Positions 35,626 through 44,821 of a stretch of 64,000 nt of DNA are shown in pieces. The DNA is from Marivita sp046591575. Lineage in GTDB: Bacteria; Pseudomonadota; Alphaproteobacteria; Rhodobacterales; Rhodobacteraceae. Positions within the stretch are counted from its first letter, which is position 1. Each line of letters begins with the position of its first letter. The stretch lies in the NCBI RefSeq assembly GCF_046591575.1, contig NZ_JBIQWA010000001.1, positions 496,001 to 560,000 on the forward strand, read 5' to 3'. The notes below the pieces were generated by a model, which was not told where the DNA came from, ran no database searches, and saw only the letters and a program-made list of their open reading frames with translations. The position numbers were made by a program, and so were the translations under genes.

Positions 35626-36801
35626 TCAGGCGTGTGACAGTGCCTCGATTTCAGCGTGGAACGCCCAGTCAAGCCAGGGCAACAACGCTTCGATATCCGA
35701 TGTTTCCACGGTGCCACCGCACCAGATGCGCAGCCCGGCCGGGGCATCCCGATACGCGCCAATATCGAACGCCACGGCCTCTGCCTCCAGCCGCTTTGCA
35801 ACAGCTTTGGCAAACGCCGCGCCATCGGTGATCCGGTCATCCGTGAACTTCAGGCACACAGAGGTGTTGGACCGCGTTGCCGGGTCCACCGCCAGATTGG
35901 CGATCCAGTCATGCGCGTCGCAGAAATCCCAGATTGCCTGCGCATTGGCATTGGCCCGTGCGATCAAACCCGTCAGGCCACCGACAGACCGCGCCCAATC
36001 CAGCGCTTGCAGATAGTCTTCGACACATAACATCGACGGCGTGTTGATCGTTGCGCCGCTAAAGATACCGTCTATCAGTTTACCACCTTTGGTGAGGCGG
36101 AAAATCTTGGGCAGCGGCCATGGCGGTGTGTAGCTTTCAAGCCGCGCAACCGCCCGCGGCGACAGGATCAGCATCCCATGCGCTGCCTCTCCGCCCAGCA
36201 CTTTCTGCCAGGAAAAGGTGGTCACATCGAGCTTGTCCCACGGCAGGTCCATCGCAAACGCGGCAGAGGTTGCATCACACAGCGTCAGCCCCGATCGATC
36301 CGCCGGGATCGCATCCCCGTTGGGCATGCGCACACCCGAGGTTGTCCCGTTCCATGTAAAACAGACGTCATTGTTATAGTTCAACGCCGCCATATCGACG
36401 ATTTCGCCATAGTCGGCGGTGTGGACGGTGTGCTCGATCTTCAGCTGTTTGACCGCATCCGTCACCCAGCCTGCGCCAAAGCTCTCCCACGCGACCATTT
36501 CCGCCGGACGCTCACCCAGCATGGTCCACATTGCCATTTCATAGGCACCGGTGTCAGAGGCCGGCACGATGCCGATTTTGTAATCCGCAGGCACACCCAG
36601 AACGGCACGCGTCTGATCAATCGCGGCTTTGAGTTTATCTTTGCCAACAGCCGCGCGGTGCGACCGCCCCAAGGGCGCGTCCGCAAGGTTATCGAGTTTG
36701 AAAACGGGGGGTTTGGCACAGGGGCCAGAAGAAAAACGCGGATTTGCTGGTACAGCAACAGGTTTAGAGGCCGGCCGCGTTGCCGGTTGTGACATAGCCA
36801 T
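35626..36801 (-). CDS. serC: Phosphoserine aminotransferase
   Basis: Makes phosphoserine from 3-phosphohydroxypyruvate and glutamate. The PLP lysine lies in TFSWQKVLGGEAAHG near residue 198. The alphaproteobacterial-type N-terminus (NPRFSSGPCAKPP, LGRSHRAAVGKDKL) and FTWNGTTSGVRMPNG also fit. The length of 391 aa is normal for this subgroup. The start may be 36801 or 36795, both preceded by GGAAGGG. It is the first gene of serC-serA, with a structured leader upstream and serB divergent. Confidence 0.96.
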   Translation of the reverse strand: MAMSQPATRPASKPVAVPANPRFSSGPCAKPPVFKLDNLADAPLGRSHRAAVGKDKLKAAIDQTRAVLGVPADYKIGIVPASDTGAYEMAMWTMLGERPAEMVAWESFGAGWVTDAVKQLKIEHTVHTADYGEIVDMAALNYNNDVCFTWNGTTSGVRMPNGDAIPADRSGLTLCDATSAAFAMDLPWDKLDVTTFSWQKVLGGEAAHGMLILSPRAVARLESYTPPWPLPKIFRLTKGGKLIDGIFSGATINTPSMLCVEDYLQALDWARSVGGLTGLIARANANAQAIWDFCDAHDWIANLAVDPATRSNTSVCLKFTDDRITDGAAFAKAVAKRLEAEAVAFDIGAYRDAPAGLRIWCGGTVETSDIEALLPWLDWAFHAEIEALSHA

Positions 36802-36890
36802 TTATGCTACCCTTCCAGATAAGCGCCCCTCGTTGGGGAGGGGTGTCCCACCCACGGGTCTATGCGGCAGCGCCGCAGCACACAAGCCGG
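36802..36890 (-). promoter_or_regulatory. Candidate serC leader RNA
   Basis: On the reverse strand the serC 5' region folds into a 6-bp hairpin TGCGGC-GCT-GCCGCA (36863-36877). A short ACCC/GGGT dyad follows, then a strong stem built on CCCCTC/GAGGGG (36826-36843) that ends just upstream of the GGAAGGG ribosome binding site. A conserved serC RNA motif is known upstream of alphaproteobacterial serC-serA operons. Position and structure fit it, but I matched it from memory only. Confidence 0.5.
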
Positions 36891-36985
36891 AATTTGGATC
36901 AAATGGGCCGAAGTCGCCGATCTGATCCGGCGCATCCGTTGCGGATCGGAAACTTTCCAAACGTCGCTTGCGTGTAGAGCGTTGG

Positions 36986-37019
36986 TGCCTCCGGCGGGCA
37001 TATTTTGAAAAAGAAGACG
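36986..37019. repeat. Dispersed repeat, A/T block, copy 6
   Basis: The plus strand reads GCCTCCGGCGGGCATATTTT then GAAAAAGAAGACGGG, matching the block shared with the other copies. The GC part is a short CCTCCGGCGGG. It lies between the divergent serC and serB genes, so a purely terminating role is unlikely here. Confidence 0.6.
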
Positions 37020-37099
37020 GGAATGCCATGAAAATGTATTCCGTCTGACGTTTTTTCGCGCCATCTGTAGAGCGCCAGAAAACTGCCAAGGATACAACC

Positions 37100-37972
37100 A
37101 TGTGGACCGCGACTTTGATAGCAAAACCGGGCACGCTTGATCCCGCTTTGGGGGACGCGTTGCGCAACGCCTGGGGCGGTGGGGATCTGGTTTGGCTGTC
37201 GCCGGATGAGGCCGCCGAATTTGACATGCCGTCTGTGCCTGACACGCTCTCGCACAGTGCAAGCGCCCTACAGGAGCAAGGGGTGGATCTGGTTGTGCAG
37301 CGCACAAAGGGGCGGCGCAAGAAGATGCTGCTTGCCGATATGGACAGCACTATGATCCAGCAGGAATGTATTGATGAACTGGCCGAGGTTGCCGGTGTCG
37401 GAGACCAGGTCAGGGACATCACCGCACGCGCCATGAACGGCGAGCTTGATTTTGAAGGTGCCTTGATCGAACGGGTCAGGTTGCTTAGGGATTTGCCCGT
37501 TGCCGCGGTGGATCAGGTGCTTGCGGACAGGATCACGCTGATGCCCGGCGGATTGACCCTGCTGGCGACGATGAAGGCCAATGGCGCCTATACCGCCCTG
37601 GTGTCTGGTGGCTTCACCGCCTTTACCCAACGGGTGGCAGCCTTGCTGGGATTTGACGAAAACCGGGCCAACACATTGTCAGAAATGGATGGCATGTTGA
37701 CCGGCGATGTCGGCCGCCCCATCCTGGGGCGTGATGCAAAGGTCGCGGCCTTGGCAGAGATATCCGCATCGCGTGGCATTGCCGAAGACGATGTTCTGGC
37801 CGTCGGAGACGGGGCCAACGATCTTGGCATGTTGCACCGCGCCGGCACAGGAGTTGCGCTGCACGCAAAACCCAGTGTGCAGGCGCAAGCAAAGATACGC
37901 ATCAATCACGGAGATCTGACCGCCCTGCTTTTCCTGCAGGGGTATGACCGAGAGGCGTTTGTCACGCCATAA
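37100..37972 (+). CDS. serB: Phosphoserine phosphatase
   Basis: Final step of serine synthesis, a HAD-family phosphatase. The nucleophile motif is MLLADMDSTMIQQE near residues 75-88. The second motif Ser lies in YTALVSGGFTAF, and the third and fourth motifs in GRDAKVAAL and VGDGANDLGML. An N-terminal extension of about 70 residues is present, as in long SerB proteins, but I see no clear ACT signature. It is divergent from serC-serA, so all three serine genes are together. Its end overlaps the asparaginase gene by 11 bases. Confidence 0.96.
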   Translation: MWTATLIAKPGTLDPALGDALRNAWGGGDLVWLSPDEAAEFDMPSVPDTLSHSASALQEQGVDLVVQRTKGRRKKMLLADMDSTMIQQECIDELAEVAGVGDQVRDITARAMNGELDFEGALIERVRLLRDLPVAAVDQVLADRITLMPGGLTLLATMKANGAYTALVSGGFTAFTQRVAALLGFDENRANTLSEMDGMLTGDVGRPILGRDAKVAALAEISASRGIAEDDVLAVGDGANDLGMLHRAGTGVALHAKPSVQAQAKIRINHGDLTALLFLQGYDREAFVTP

Positions 37973-38960
37973 GGCCGGGCGCGGGTTTGATTTCGCCAGT
38001 CACCAACCCGTCCCAGTTGACAATAGCCGGGTTGAGGAACGCCGCCACATCCGGATGCGCCGGGTGCAGCACCTTTAGCCGAACCAAAAGCGCTGCGATG
38101 GCACATTCGGCAGCGCGCGTTGCACCATCGGCAGCCTTGACTGCAATTCCCAGACCGTGACGGGGCAGAATCGCGATAAAATACCCCTCTGCCCCGGTTT
38201 TCAAAGCGATCGGGTTTTGTGACGCACGCATCAGGCGCGTGCAGGCGCGGCCGTCTCCGGCAACAAGATCGGGATGCGTGTACATCGCCTCTGTCAGACG
38301 GGTCGCCGCTTTGCTTAGGCGATCAGAGCGTTGGCCTGCGGTGGCAAACCAGCCCATCGCCCGCGCCATGCCGTGCATCGTGGTGGCAAAATTCGGCGCG
38401 GAACACCCGTCTATGCCAAATCCTGGGGAGTCCATCCCTGTGACGGTTTCAAACGCGTCCCGACATGCCGTTTGAACCGGGTGGTCGGGTGCTACGTAAT
38501 CTGGACCTGCCTCAAGATGATGCGCCAGGGTCAGAAAGCCCGCGTGTTTGCCCGAGCAATTGTTGTGTACGCGGCAGGGGGATTTTTTCGCGCGAATCAT
38601 ATCGATCCGCAGATCGGCATCGCGGCTTTCCTGCGGGCCGCATTGCAAGGCATTGTCGGTCAGGCCAAGATCGGACAGCCACTGATTGACCCGGTCAACA
38701 TGACGCGGGGCTCCCTGATGGGATGCGCAGGCCAGTGCCAGATGTTCAGCGCCCAAACCAGCCGTGTCCGCCGCGCCTGATGTGACCAATGGCAGGGCCT
38801 GAAGCATCTTAGACGAGCTGCGCGGAAGGACCACCGCGTCCGGATTTCCCCATGCGCTGACAATCTGGCCAGTGCCGTCACAAATCACCGCATGTCCTGC
38901 ATGAACACTTTCAAGAAACGGACCGCGCCAGATCTCGGCAAGTGGTGCCGCCTGTGTCAT
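37962..38960 (-). CDS. L-asparaginase, thermolabile AnsA-like family
   Basis: A 332-aa protein of the Rhizobium-type asparaginase II family (unrelated to E. coli AnsA/AnsB). Family segments: PRSSSKMLQALPLV with the SxxK pair near residues 48-51, LACASHQGAPRHV, HNNCSGKHAGFL near 132-143, and GIDGCSAPNFATTM. Hydrolysis of asparagine is inferred from the family. It is convergent with serB and monocistronic. No signal peptide is seen, so it is probably cytoplasmic. Confidence 0.9.
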   Translation of the reverse strand: MTQAAPLAEIWRGPFLESVHAGHAVICDGTGQIVSAWGNPDAVVLPRSSSKMLQALPLVTSGAADTAGLGAEHLALACASHQGAPRHVDRVNQWLSDLGLTDNALQCGPQESRDADLRIDMIRAKKSPCRVHNNCSGKHAGFLTLAHHLEAGPDYVAPDHPVQTACRDAFETVTGMDSPGFGIDGCSAPNFATTMHGMARAMGWFATAGQRSDRLSKAATRLTEAMYTHPDLVAGDGRACTRLMRASQNPIALKTGAEGYFIAILPRHGLGIAVKAADGATRAAECAIAALLVRLKVLHPAHPDVAAFLNPAIVNWDGLVTGEIKPAPGLMA

Positions 38961-39134
38961 CGGAAATCCCCCCTGGGAATGGGCAAAAATCTGCCAATTG
39001 GGCTTTAAGTGGTGTGATTAATCAGGCTATTCTAACCGGGTCGAGAGAAAAGTTGCAGTGACATAATCAAACACCAAATCCATATTGCAACGTATACACG
39101 AGTTGAGGCTAAGGACGGTCTGGAGGCTGGACGC

Positions 39135-39668
39135 ATGAAATCATGGATCGGCGGGATGGCAATCGGCGCAATGGCGCTGATGTCTGCTGGAGCCAGCATG
39201 GCGCAGGAAGAAACAAGCACGAACCGGGTGAACGCAATCACCGATTGGAGCGTGTTTGAAGGTCAGGACCCGCGCGAATGCTGGGCCGTGACCACGTATA
39301 AAGAAAGCGTGAACACACGCGGCGGGCGCGTCGTTGCCGTAACACGGGGCGAAATCCTGTTGATGGTCTTTTACCGCCCCGGGGCCGAAGTGCAGGGTCA
39401 GGTGGCCTTTACCGGCGGCTATCCATTTGCGCCGGGATCAACCGTGAACGTGAATATCAGTGGAACCGAGTTCGAGCTGTTCACCGAAGGTGAATGGGCC
39501 TGGCCCGCAACGCCACAGGATGATTCCAAAATTGTCACCGCGATGAAGCGGGGGGCCAATGCAATTGTGACCGCCCGTTCAGCGCGGGGAACAACCACGA
39601 AAGACACGTTTTCGCTTCTTGGGTTCACCGCGGCAGTCGAGGATGCAGAGCAGCGCTGCCAATCTTAA
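39135..39668 (+). CDS. Invasion-associated locus B (IalB) family protein
   Basis: A 177-aa secreted protein. A signal peptide (MKSWIGGMAIGAMALMSAGA) ends at about residue 23 with ASMAQ. The mature part has the IalB-type layout with ITDWSVFEGQDPRECWAVTTYKES near 35-58, later LLMVFYRPGA, and two cysteines that may pair across the periplasmic domain. Despite its name the family is common in free-living alphaproteobacteria, and its role is not known. It is monocistronic, upstream of rlmN. Confidence 0.85.
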   Translation: MKSWIGGMAIGAMALMSAGASMAQEETSTNRVNAITDWSVFEGQDPRECWAVTTYKESVNTRGGRVVAVTRGEILLMVFYRPGAEVQGQVAFTGGYPFAPGSTVNVNISGTEFELFTEGEWAWPATPQDDSKIVTAMKRGANAIVTARSARGTTTKDTFSLLGFTAAVEDAEQRCQS

Positions 39669-39752
39669 AGGCGCGGTAATTTCGCATTCCCCTTTGGCAA
39701 AACCGATTCCCTCCTATATGTGGCGTGTCTTATCCTGAAAAAGGCACATCCC

Positions 39753-40940
39753 ATGACCGGCGCTGCACCGATCACCCAAGACGTAATGACGATCCCCCGC
39801 AAGATGCCGGAGGGTGGCAAGACGAATATCGTTGGCCTGACGCGCCCCGCCTTGCGCGAGGCGCTCATTGCTATGGGCACGCCCGAAAAGCAGGCCAAGA
39901 TGCGGGTCAACCAGATCTGGCAATGGGTCTACCAATGGGGCGTGCGCGATTTTCATGCGATGACAAACCTTGCCAAAGCGTATCGCGCGCAGCTGGATGA
40001 GCATTTCGACATCGCCGTGCCCGAGATGGTGTCGAAAAACGTCTCGGCCGACGGCACACGGAAATACCTTGTATGCATCGCAGGCGGGCACGAGGTTGAG
40101 GTGGTGTACATCCCCGAAACCGACCGCGGCACGCTGTGCATTTCCTCTCAGGTCGGCTGCACGCTCACCTGTTCGTTCTGCCACACTGGCACTCAAAAAC
40201 TGGTCCGCAACCTGACGGCGGGTGAGATCATCGGACAGGTCATGCTGGCCCGCGACGATCTTGAGGAATGGCCGCAGCCGGGTGTTGGCACCGGCGAAGC
40301 GGGTCCGCGTTTGCTGTCGAACATCGTGCTGATGGGCATGGGCGAACCGCTCTACAATTTCGACAACGTCCGCGACGCGATGAAGATCGCGATGGATGGC
40401 GAAGGCATCGCCCTGTCGCGCCGTCGGATCACGCTGTCCACCTCTGGCGTTGTACCCGAGATCGCCAAGACCGCCGAGGAAATAGGCTGCCTTCTGGCTG
40501 TCAGCTTCCACGCCACCACCGACGAGGTGCGCGACAAGCTGGTCCCGATCAACAAGCGCTGGAATATCGAAACACTGCTGGACGCGCTGCGCGAATATCC
40601 GAAGAAATCGAACTCCGAGCGGATCACATTTGAATACGTGATGCTCAAGGATGTGAACGATTCCGACGAAGACGCGCGCCGTTTGGTCAAACTGATCAAA
40701 GGCATCCCGGCCAAGATCAACTTGATCCCCTTCAACGAATGGCCTGGCGCGCCCTATGAACGCTCTGACTGGTCCCGGATCGAAGCCTTTGCCGACATCA
40801 TCTACAAGGCAGGCTACGCGTCGCCCATCCGCACCCCGCGCGGCGAAGACATCATGGCCGCCTGCGGCCAGTTGAAATCCGCCACCGAACGCGCCCGCAA
40901 AAGCAAGGCCCAGATCGCGGCCGAAACAGGTATCGGTTAA
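39753..40940 (+). CDS. rlmN: Dual-specificity 23S rRNA/tRNA adenine-C2 methyltransferase RlmN
   Basis: A radical SAM enzyme that methylates A2503 of 23S rRNA and A37 of some tRNAs. The cluster motif is CTLTCSFC near residues 139-146, the methylated Cys lies in the C-terminal EDIMAACGQL (near 372), and GMGEPLYNFDNV is diagnostic. The N-terminal helical RNA-binding part is present. The ATG at 39753 is chosen over one at 39720 because it gives the usual length (395 aa). The 3' end overlaps the convergent NYN gene by four bases. Confidence 0.96.
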   Translation: MTGAAPITQDVMTIPRKMPEGGKTNIVGLTRPALREALIAMGTPEKQAKMRVNQIWQWVYQWGVRDFHAMTNLAKAYRAQLDEHFDIAVPEMVSKNVSADGTRKYLVCIAGGHEVEVVYIPETDRGTLCISSQVGCTLTCSFCHTGTQKLVRNLTAGEIIGQVMLARDDLEEWPQPGVGTGEAGPRLLSNIVLMGMGEPLYNFDNVRDAMKIAMDGEGIALSRRRITLSTSGVVPEIAKTAEEIGCLLAVSFHATTDEVRDKLVPINKRWNIETLLDALREYPKKSNSERITFEYVMLKDVNDSDEDARRLVKLIKGIPAKINLIPFNEWPGAPYERSDWSRIEAFADIIYKAGYASPIRTPRGEDIMAACGQLKSATERARKSKAQIAAETGIG

Positions 40941-41596
40941 ACGAAGGCGTCTCGCTTGAACCGCACATGCGCGTCAGGTCCCCTTGGGTCTAATTCGAAA
41001 AGCGTGTCACGTTTTGCAAAATAGGCCCGCCAATTCTTGTCCGGCGTTGCGCTGATCGACGTACCATGCAATCGCCGCATCACGGGATTGAGGTCCGCCA
41101 CCCGCATTCCCCGGCCTTCGGTGCTATGCGCGGCAATCACGGACTTGATCTTGTGATCAAGGTCCGACACCGGCAAAGGCGCAATTTTCGGCCCGGGCAT
41201 GTCCCCCAACACCTGAAATTCTGAACAGGCCCGCCGCAAACAAGGCGTTGTCTTCTCTTCTCCCATCCCGATAACCTGCACATTGCGTGCACGGATGAAC
41301 CGCGCAAGGTGCTTAAAATCCGCATCAGAGCTGCACAAACAGACAGTGTCCACAGTTTGTGAAAGCACATGATCGACCGCCTCAATCGCCAGCAGAACGT
41401 CGGTCGCGTTTTTTCCGCTTCCAGAATAGACAAACTGAAAAGATGGCGCGTCCCGCCAACACGCGAGTGCAGTCTCATTGCCATACACGCGTGCAACAGT
41501 CGCATGGCCGAAGGACGAGGCGCGTCGCAAAATCCGTCCTGCAAACTTTGCTGAAAGGTTGTCCCCGTCCACAAAAACAGCCACTGAATTCGACAT
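40937..41596 (-). CDS. NYN-domain (LabA-like PIN) protein with LOTUS/OST-HTH-like tail
   Basis: A 219-aa protein. The N-terminal NYN nuclease-like domain shows SVAVFVDGDNLSAKF, SGSGKNATDVLLAIEAVDHV and TVCLCSSDADFKHLARF, placing acidic residues at the expected metal sites. After about residue 150 a helical region (DLDHKIKSVIAAHSTEGRGMRVADL to RDTLFELD) resembles the OST-HTH/LOTUS RNA-binding module often fused to NYN. RNA turnover is a reasonable guess, but the target is unknown. The ATG at 41596 is preferred to 41626 by the domain start. It is convergent with rlmN. Confidence 0.82.
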   Translation of the reverse strand: MSNSVAVFVDGDNLSAKFAGRILRRASSFGHATVARVYGNETALACWRDAPSFQFVYSGSGKNATDVLLAIEAVDHVLSQTVDTVCLCSSDADFKHLARFIRARNVQVIGMGEEKTTPCLRRACSEFQVLGDMPGPKIAPLPVSDLDHKIKSVIAAHSTEGRGMRVADLNPVMRRLHGTSISATPDKNWRAYFAKRDTLFELDPRGPDAHVRFKRDAFV

Positions 41597-41749
41597 AACA
41601 GGACGTTCCTCGTTGCCTGACGACAATGTCCAACATCAATTCGACGATAATTTGACCATCAAACAACAGTGTGCCGTTTGTTTGGCTCTTTCTGTTTCAA
41701 CGGGATGGGGCGCGCAACGCACCCGGACAGGAATTCCTCGACCCGCCCC

Positions 41750-41780
41750 TTGACCCTCCAGTCGCTGGAACCCTTATGTG
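41750..41780 (+). promoter_or_regulatory. CueR-type copper promoter/operator
   Basis: A -35 element TTGACC (41750-41755) and a -10 element TATGTG (41775-41780) are 19 bases apart, the long spacer used by MerR-family activators. The spacer contains the dyad CTCCAG-TCG-CTGGAA. It lies 26 bases before copA, and the cognate regulator follows copA in the same operon. Confidence 0.75.
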
Positions 41781-41806
41781 AGGCTGGAACCACAAGGACC
41801 AGCCCC

Positions 41807-44251
41807 ATGACCACGCTTCGTTTCACCGTCGATAATCTCAGCTGCGCAGGCTGCGCGGGCCGTGCCGAGCGTGCGTTGCAAGGCGTCGATGGCGTCTCCG
41901 AAGCCTCGGTCAACATCGCCAATCACACGGCGCAGGTCACGGGCGACGCCCCGGTGACATCCCTGACCGCTGCCCTTGCCGACGCGGGCTACCCTGCCCA
42001 CGAAATCACGCACCGGCTCAAGATCACCGGCATGAGCTGCGCGTCCTGCGTGGGCCGCGTCGAACGCGCGCTGCAAGAGACGGAGGGCGTCGTGGCCGCT
42101 TCCGTCAACCTCGCCACAGAAACGGCAGAGGTTCGCATCCTCGACGGCGCAATCACCCCCGCAAAACTTGCAGATATCGTTAGCCAGACGGGCTATAACG
42201 CCACCCCGGTCACGTCCGACACACCGCAAGAGACTGACGAGATCTCCCCGCTCAGGCGCGACACGCTCATCGCGGGTGCGCTGACGCTTCCGGTCTTCCT
42301 GACCGAAATGGGCGGACATCTGTTCCCGCCGATCCACCACGCGATCATGGGCACCATCGGGATGCAGACCTTCTGGGTGCTGCAATTCGTGCTGGTCACT
42401 CTGGTGCTCGTCTGGCCCGGTCGCCGCTTCTTCCGCATCGGCCTGCCGCTTCTCTTCAAAGGCACGCCCGACATGAACAGCCTTGTGGCGCTTGGCACAG
42501 GCGCGGCCTGGGTGTTCTCGACCATCGCCACCTTCGCCCCCGCGCTTTTGCCCGAAGGCACCCGCGCCGTGTATTTCGAAGCCGCCGCCGTGATCGTCAC
42601 CCTGATCCTCGCTGGCCGCTGGATGGAGGCACGCGCCAAGGGCCGCACCGGGGCCGCGATCCGCCATCTGGTCGGCCTGCGCCCCGACACCGTGCGCGTG
42701 CTGCGCGACGGGGCGTTTACAGAACGCCCGTTGGCCGAAATCCAGACCGACGACCTGATCGAAGCCCGCCCCGGCGCGCGCATCGCCGTGGATGGGATCG
42801 TGACCGACGGCACATCTTTCGTTGACGAAAGCATGATCACCGGCGAACCCGTGCCCGTGTCAAAATCCGAAGGCGATGCGGTGACAGGCGGCACGATCAA
42901 CGGCAACGCCCCGCTGACCTATCGCGCCACCGCCGTGGGGCAAGACACCGTGCTCGCCCGCATCATCGACATGGTGCAAACCGCGCAGGGTGCGAAACTG
43001 CCCATTCAGGCGCTCGCCGATCAGGTCGTGCGCATCTTCGTGCCTGTCGTGCTTGCCATTGCCGCGCTGACCATCGTGGTCTGGCTGATCTTTGGCCCGG
43101 ACCTCAGCTATGCGCTGACCGCGGGCGTTGCGGTGCTCATCATCGCCTGCCCCTGCGCCATGGGGCTTGCCACGCCCACCTCGATCATGGTCGGCACAGG
43201 CCGCGCCGCCGAACTGGGTGTGCTCTTCCGCAAGGGCGATGCGTTGCAACGGCTGGATGCGGCCAAGGTCATCGCCTTCGACAAGACCGGCACCCTGACC
43301 GAGGGCCGCCCCACCCTGGTGGACCAGACCACCCTGCCGGGCATCGACCCTGCACAGGCGTTAACCCTCACCGCCGCGGTCGAGCAAAGCTCGGACCACC
43401 CCATCGCCCTCGCGATCCTGACCGCCGCGCCGGACACGCTGCCCAAGGCCGAAACCGAAACCATCCCCGGCTACGGCCTTAGCGCACAGATCGACAGGCA
43501 GACAATCCTTGTCGGGTCCGAGCGTTTGCTGACCTCGCGCGGCATCGACACGAGCGGTCTGCAAGGGGCAATCCAGGCCTACGCCACCAAAGGCCATTCC
43601 CTTGTCTGCCTCGCCATCGACGGCACCGCCGCCGCTGTCTTCGCCGTCGCCGACCAAATCAAACCAAGCGCCAAACCCGCCATCGACGCGCTGCACGCCC
43701 AGGGTCTGACGGTCGCCATGATCTCGGGCGATAACGAGGCCGCCGCCACGGCCATCGCGCAGCAACTCGGCATCGACCATGTGACCGCAGGCGTCCTGCC
43801 CGATGGCAAGGTCGACGCCATCAAAGACCTGCGCACCCGGTTCGGACCCGTGGCGTTCGTCGGCGACGGCATCAACGACGCGCCCGCTCTGGCCGAAGCC
43901 GAAACCGGCCTTGCCATCGGCACCGGCACGGACGTGGCGATAGAGGCCGCCGATATCGTGCTGTCCTCCGGCCGCGTCTCGGGTGTTGTCAACGCCGTTG
44001 AGGCCTCGCGCAAGACCATGCGCAACATCCGGCAAAACCTGTTCTGGGCCTTCGCCTACAACACCGCGCTGATCCCGGTTGCGGCGGGTGTGCTCTATCC
44101 GGCCTTCGGCATCCTGCTGTCCCCCATGCTCGGGGCCGCCGCAATGGCGCTCAGTTCGGTGTTCGTCGTCACCAACGCCCTGCGCCTGCGCACCATCGCC
44201 GCCGCGCAAAGCGACGCGCAAACCCAAACCTACCAAGAGGCCCCGGCATGA
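41807..44251 (+). CDS. copA: Copper-exporting P-type ATPase
   Basis: Pumps Cu(I) out of the cytoplasm. Two N-terminal metal-binding HMA domains carry CAGC (residues 13-16) and CASC (78-81). The membrane CPC motif reads ACPCAMGLATP, phosphorylation is at DKTGTLTEG, and the actuator is MITGEP. The hinge VGDGINDAPAL and the nucleotide-binding HP (SSDHPIALAIL) are intact. The length of 814 aa is normal. The ATG at 41807 is preferred; the frame opening at 41669 covers the promoter and is not coding. It overlaps cueR by ATGA. Confidence 0.97.
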   Translation: MTTLRFTVDNLSCAGCAGRAERALQGVDGVSEASVNIANHTAQVTGDAPVTSLTAALADAGYPAHEITHRLKITGMSCASCVGRVERALQETEGVVAASVNLATETAEVRILDGAITPAKLADIVSQTGYNATPVTSDTPQETDEISPLRRDTLIAGALTLPVFLTEMGGHLFPPIHHAIMGTIGMQTFWVLQFVLVTLVLVWPGRRFFRIGLPLLFKGTPDMNSLVALGTGAAWVFSTIATFAPALLPEGTRAVYFEAAAVIVTLILAGRWMEARAKGRTGAAIRHLVGLRPDTVRVLRDGAFTERPLAEIQTDDLIEARPGARIAVDGIVTDGTSFVDESMITGEPVPVSKSEGDAVTGGTINGNAPLTYRATAVGQDTVLARIIDMVQTAQGAKLPIQALADQVVRIFVPVVLAIAALTIVVWLIFGPDLSYALTAGVAVLIIACPCAMGLATPTSIMVGTGRAAELGVLFRKGDALQRLDAAKVIAFDKTGTLTEGRPTLVDQTTLPGIDPAQALTLTAAVEQSSDHPIALAILTAAPDTLPKAETETIPGYGLSAQIDRQTILVGSERLLTSRGIDTSGLQGAIQAYATKGHSLVCLAIDGTAAAVFAVADQIKPSAKPAIDALHAQGLTVAMISGDNEAAATAIAQQLGIDHVTAGVLPDGKVDAIKDLRTRFGPVAFVGDGINDAPALAEAETGLAIGTGTDVAIEAADIVLSSGRVSGVVNAVEASRKTMRNIRQNLFWAFAYNTALIPVAAGVLYPAFGILLSPMLGAAAMALSSVFVVTNALRLRTIAAAQSDAQTQTYQEAPA

Positions 44252-44640
44252 ACATCGGAGAGGTCGCCCAACGCGCGGGCCTGCCCGCGAAAACCATCCG
44301 CTATTACGAGGACATCGGCCTCGTGAAACCCCCGCGCGATGCCAATGGCTACCGCGCTTTCCGCGACAGCGATGTGCACAAACTCGCCTTCCTCAGCCGC
44401 GCCCGCGCGCTTGGCTTCACCATCGAGGACTGCCGCACGTTGCTCACACTCTACGAGGACCAGACCCGCGCCAGCGCCGATGTGAAACAACTCGCCGAAG
44501 CGCATCTGCACAAGATCGAAGACAAGATCACCCAGCTGCAATCCATGCGCGACACGCTGTCCGACCTTGTCCATTCCTGCGCCGGGGACAACCGCCCCGA
44601 CTGCCCGATCCTAAAAGACCTTGCTGCCGAACAGCCCTGA
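44248..44640 (+). CDS. cueR: Cu(I)-responsive MerR-family regulator CueR
   Basis: A 130-aa activator. The N-terminal helix-turn-helix and wing read IGEVAQRAGLPAKTIRYYEDIGLV, spread over residues 3-26. A dimerisation helix follows, and the metal-binding loop has Cys in HSCAGDNRPDCPIL near residues 110-123, the two-Cys pattern of Cu(I)/Ag(I) sensors. It is co-translated with copA and should activate the 19-base-spacer promoter at 41750. A repeat follows its stop. Confidence 0.94.
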   Translation: MNIGEVAQRAGLPAKTIRYYEDIGLVKPPRDANGYRAFRDSDVHKLAFLSRARALGFTIEDCRTLLTLYEDQTRASADVKQLAEAHLHKIEDKITQLQSMRDTLSDLVHSCAGDNRPDCPILKDLAAEQP

Positions 44641-44702
44641 TCCATCTTCTTGCCAGAAATATCCCGGGGGAGGCCGCAAGGCCGGGGGCAGCGCCCCCAA
44701 AT
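44641..44702. repeat. Dispersed palindromic repeat, copy 7
   Basis: CATCTTCTTGCCAGAAATAT then CCCGGGGG runs into GGCC-GCAA-GGCC (44672-44683) and GGGGGC-AGC-GCCCCC (44684-44698). It is the same design as copies 1 to 3. It follows the cueR stop and precedes the MFS gene, so its orientation is inverted relative to the copy between glcD and glcE. Confidence 0.75.
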
Positions 44703-44821
44703 CATCTGGTCTCAATTAACCTCACCCGTTGATAAGACTGCTCTGCGCAACAAAAGATCGTCCCGAACAGAGGCGTCATAATCGCACTGGCGCTGTCGGA
44801 TGCAGCCACTAAGGTGGCATC

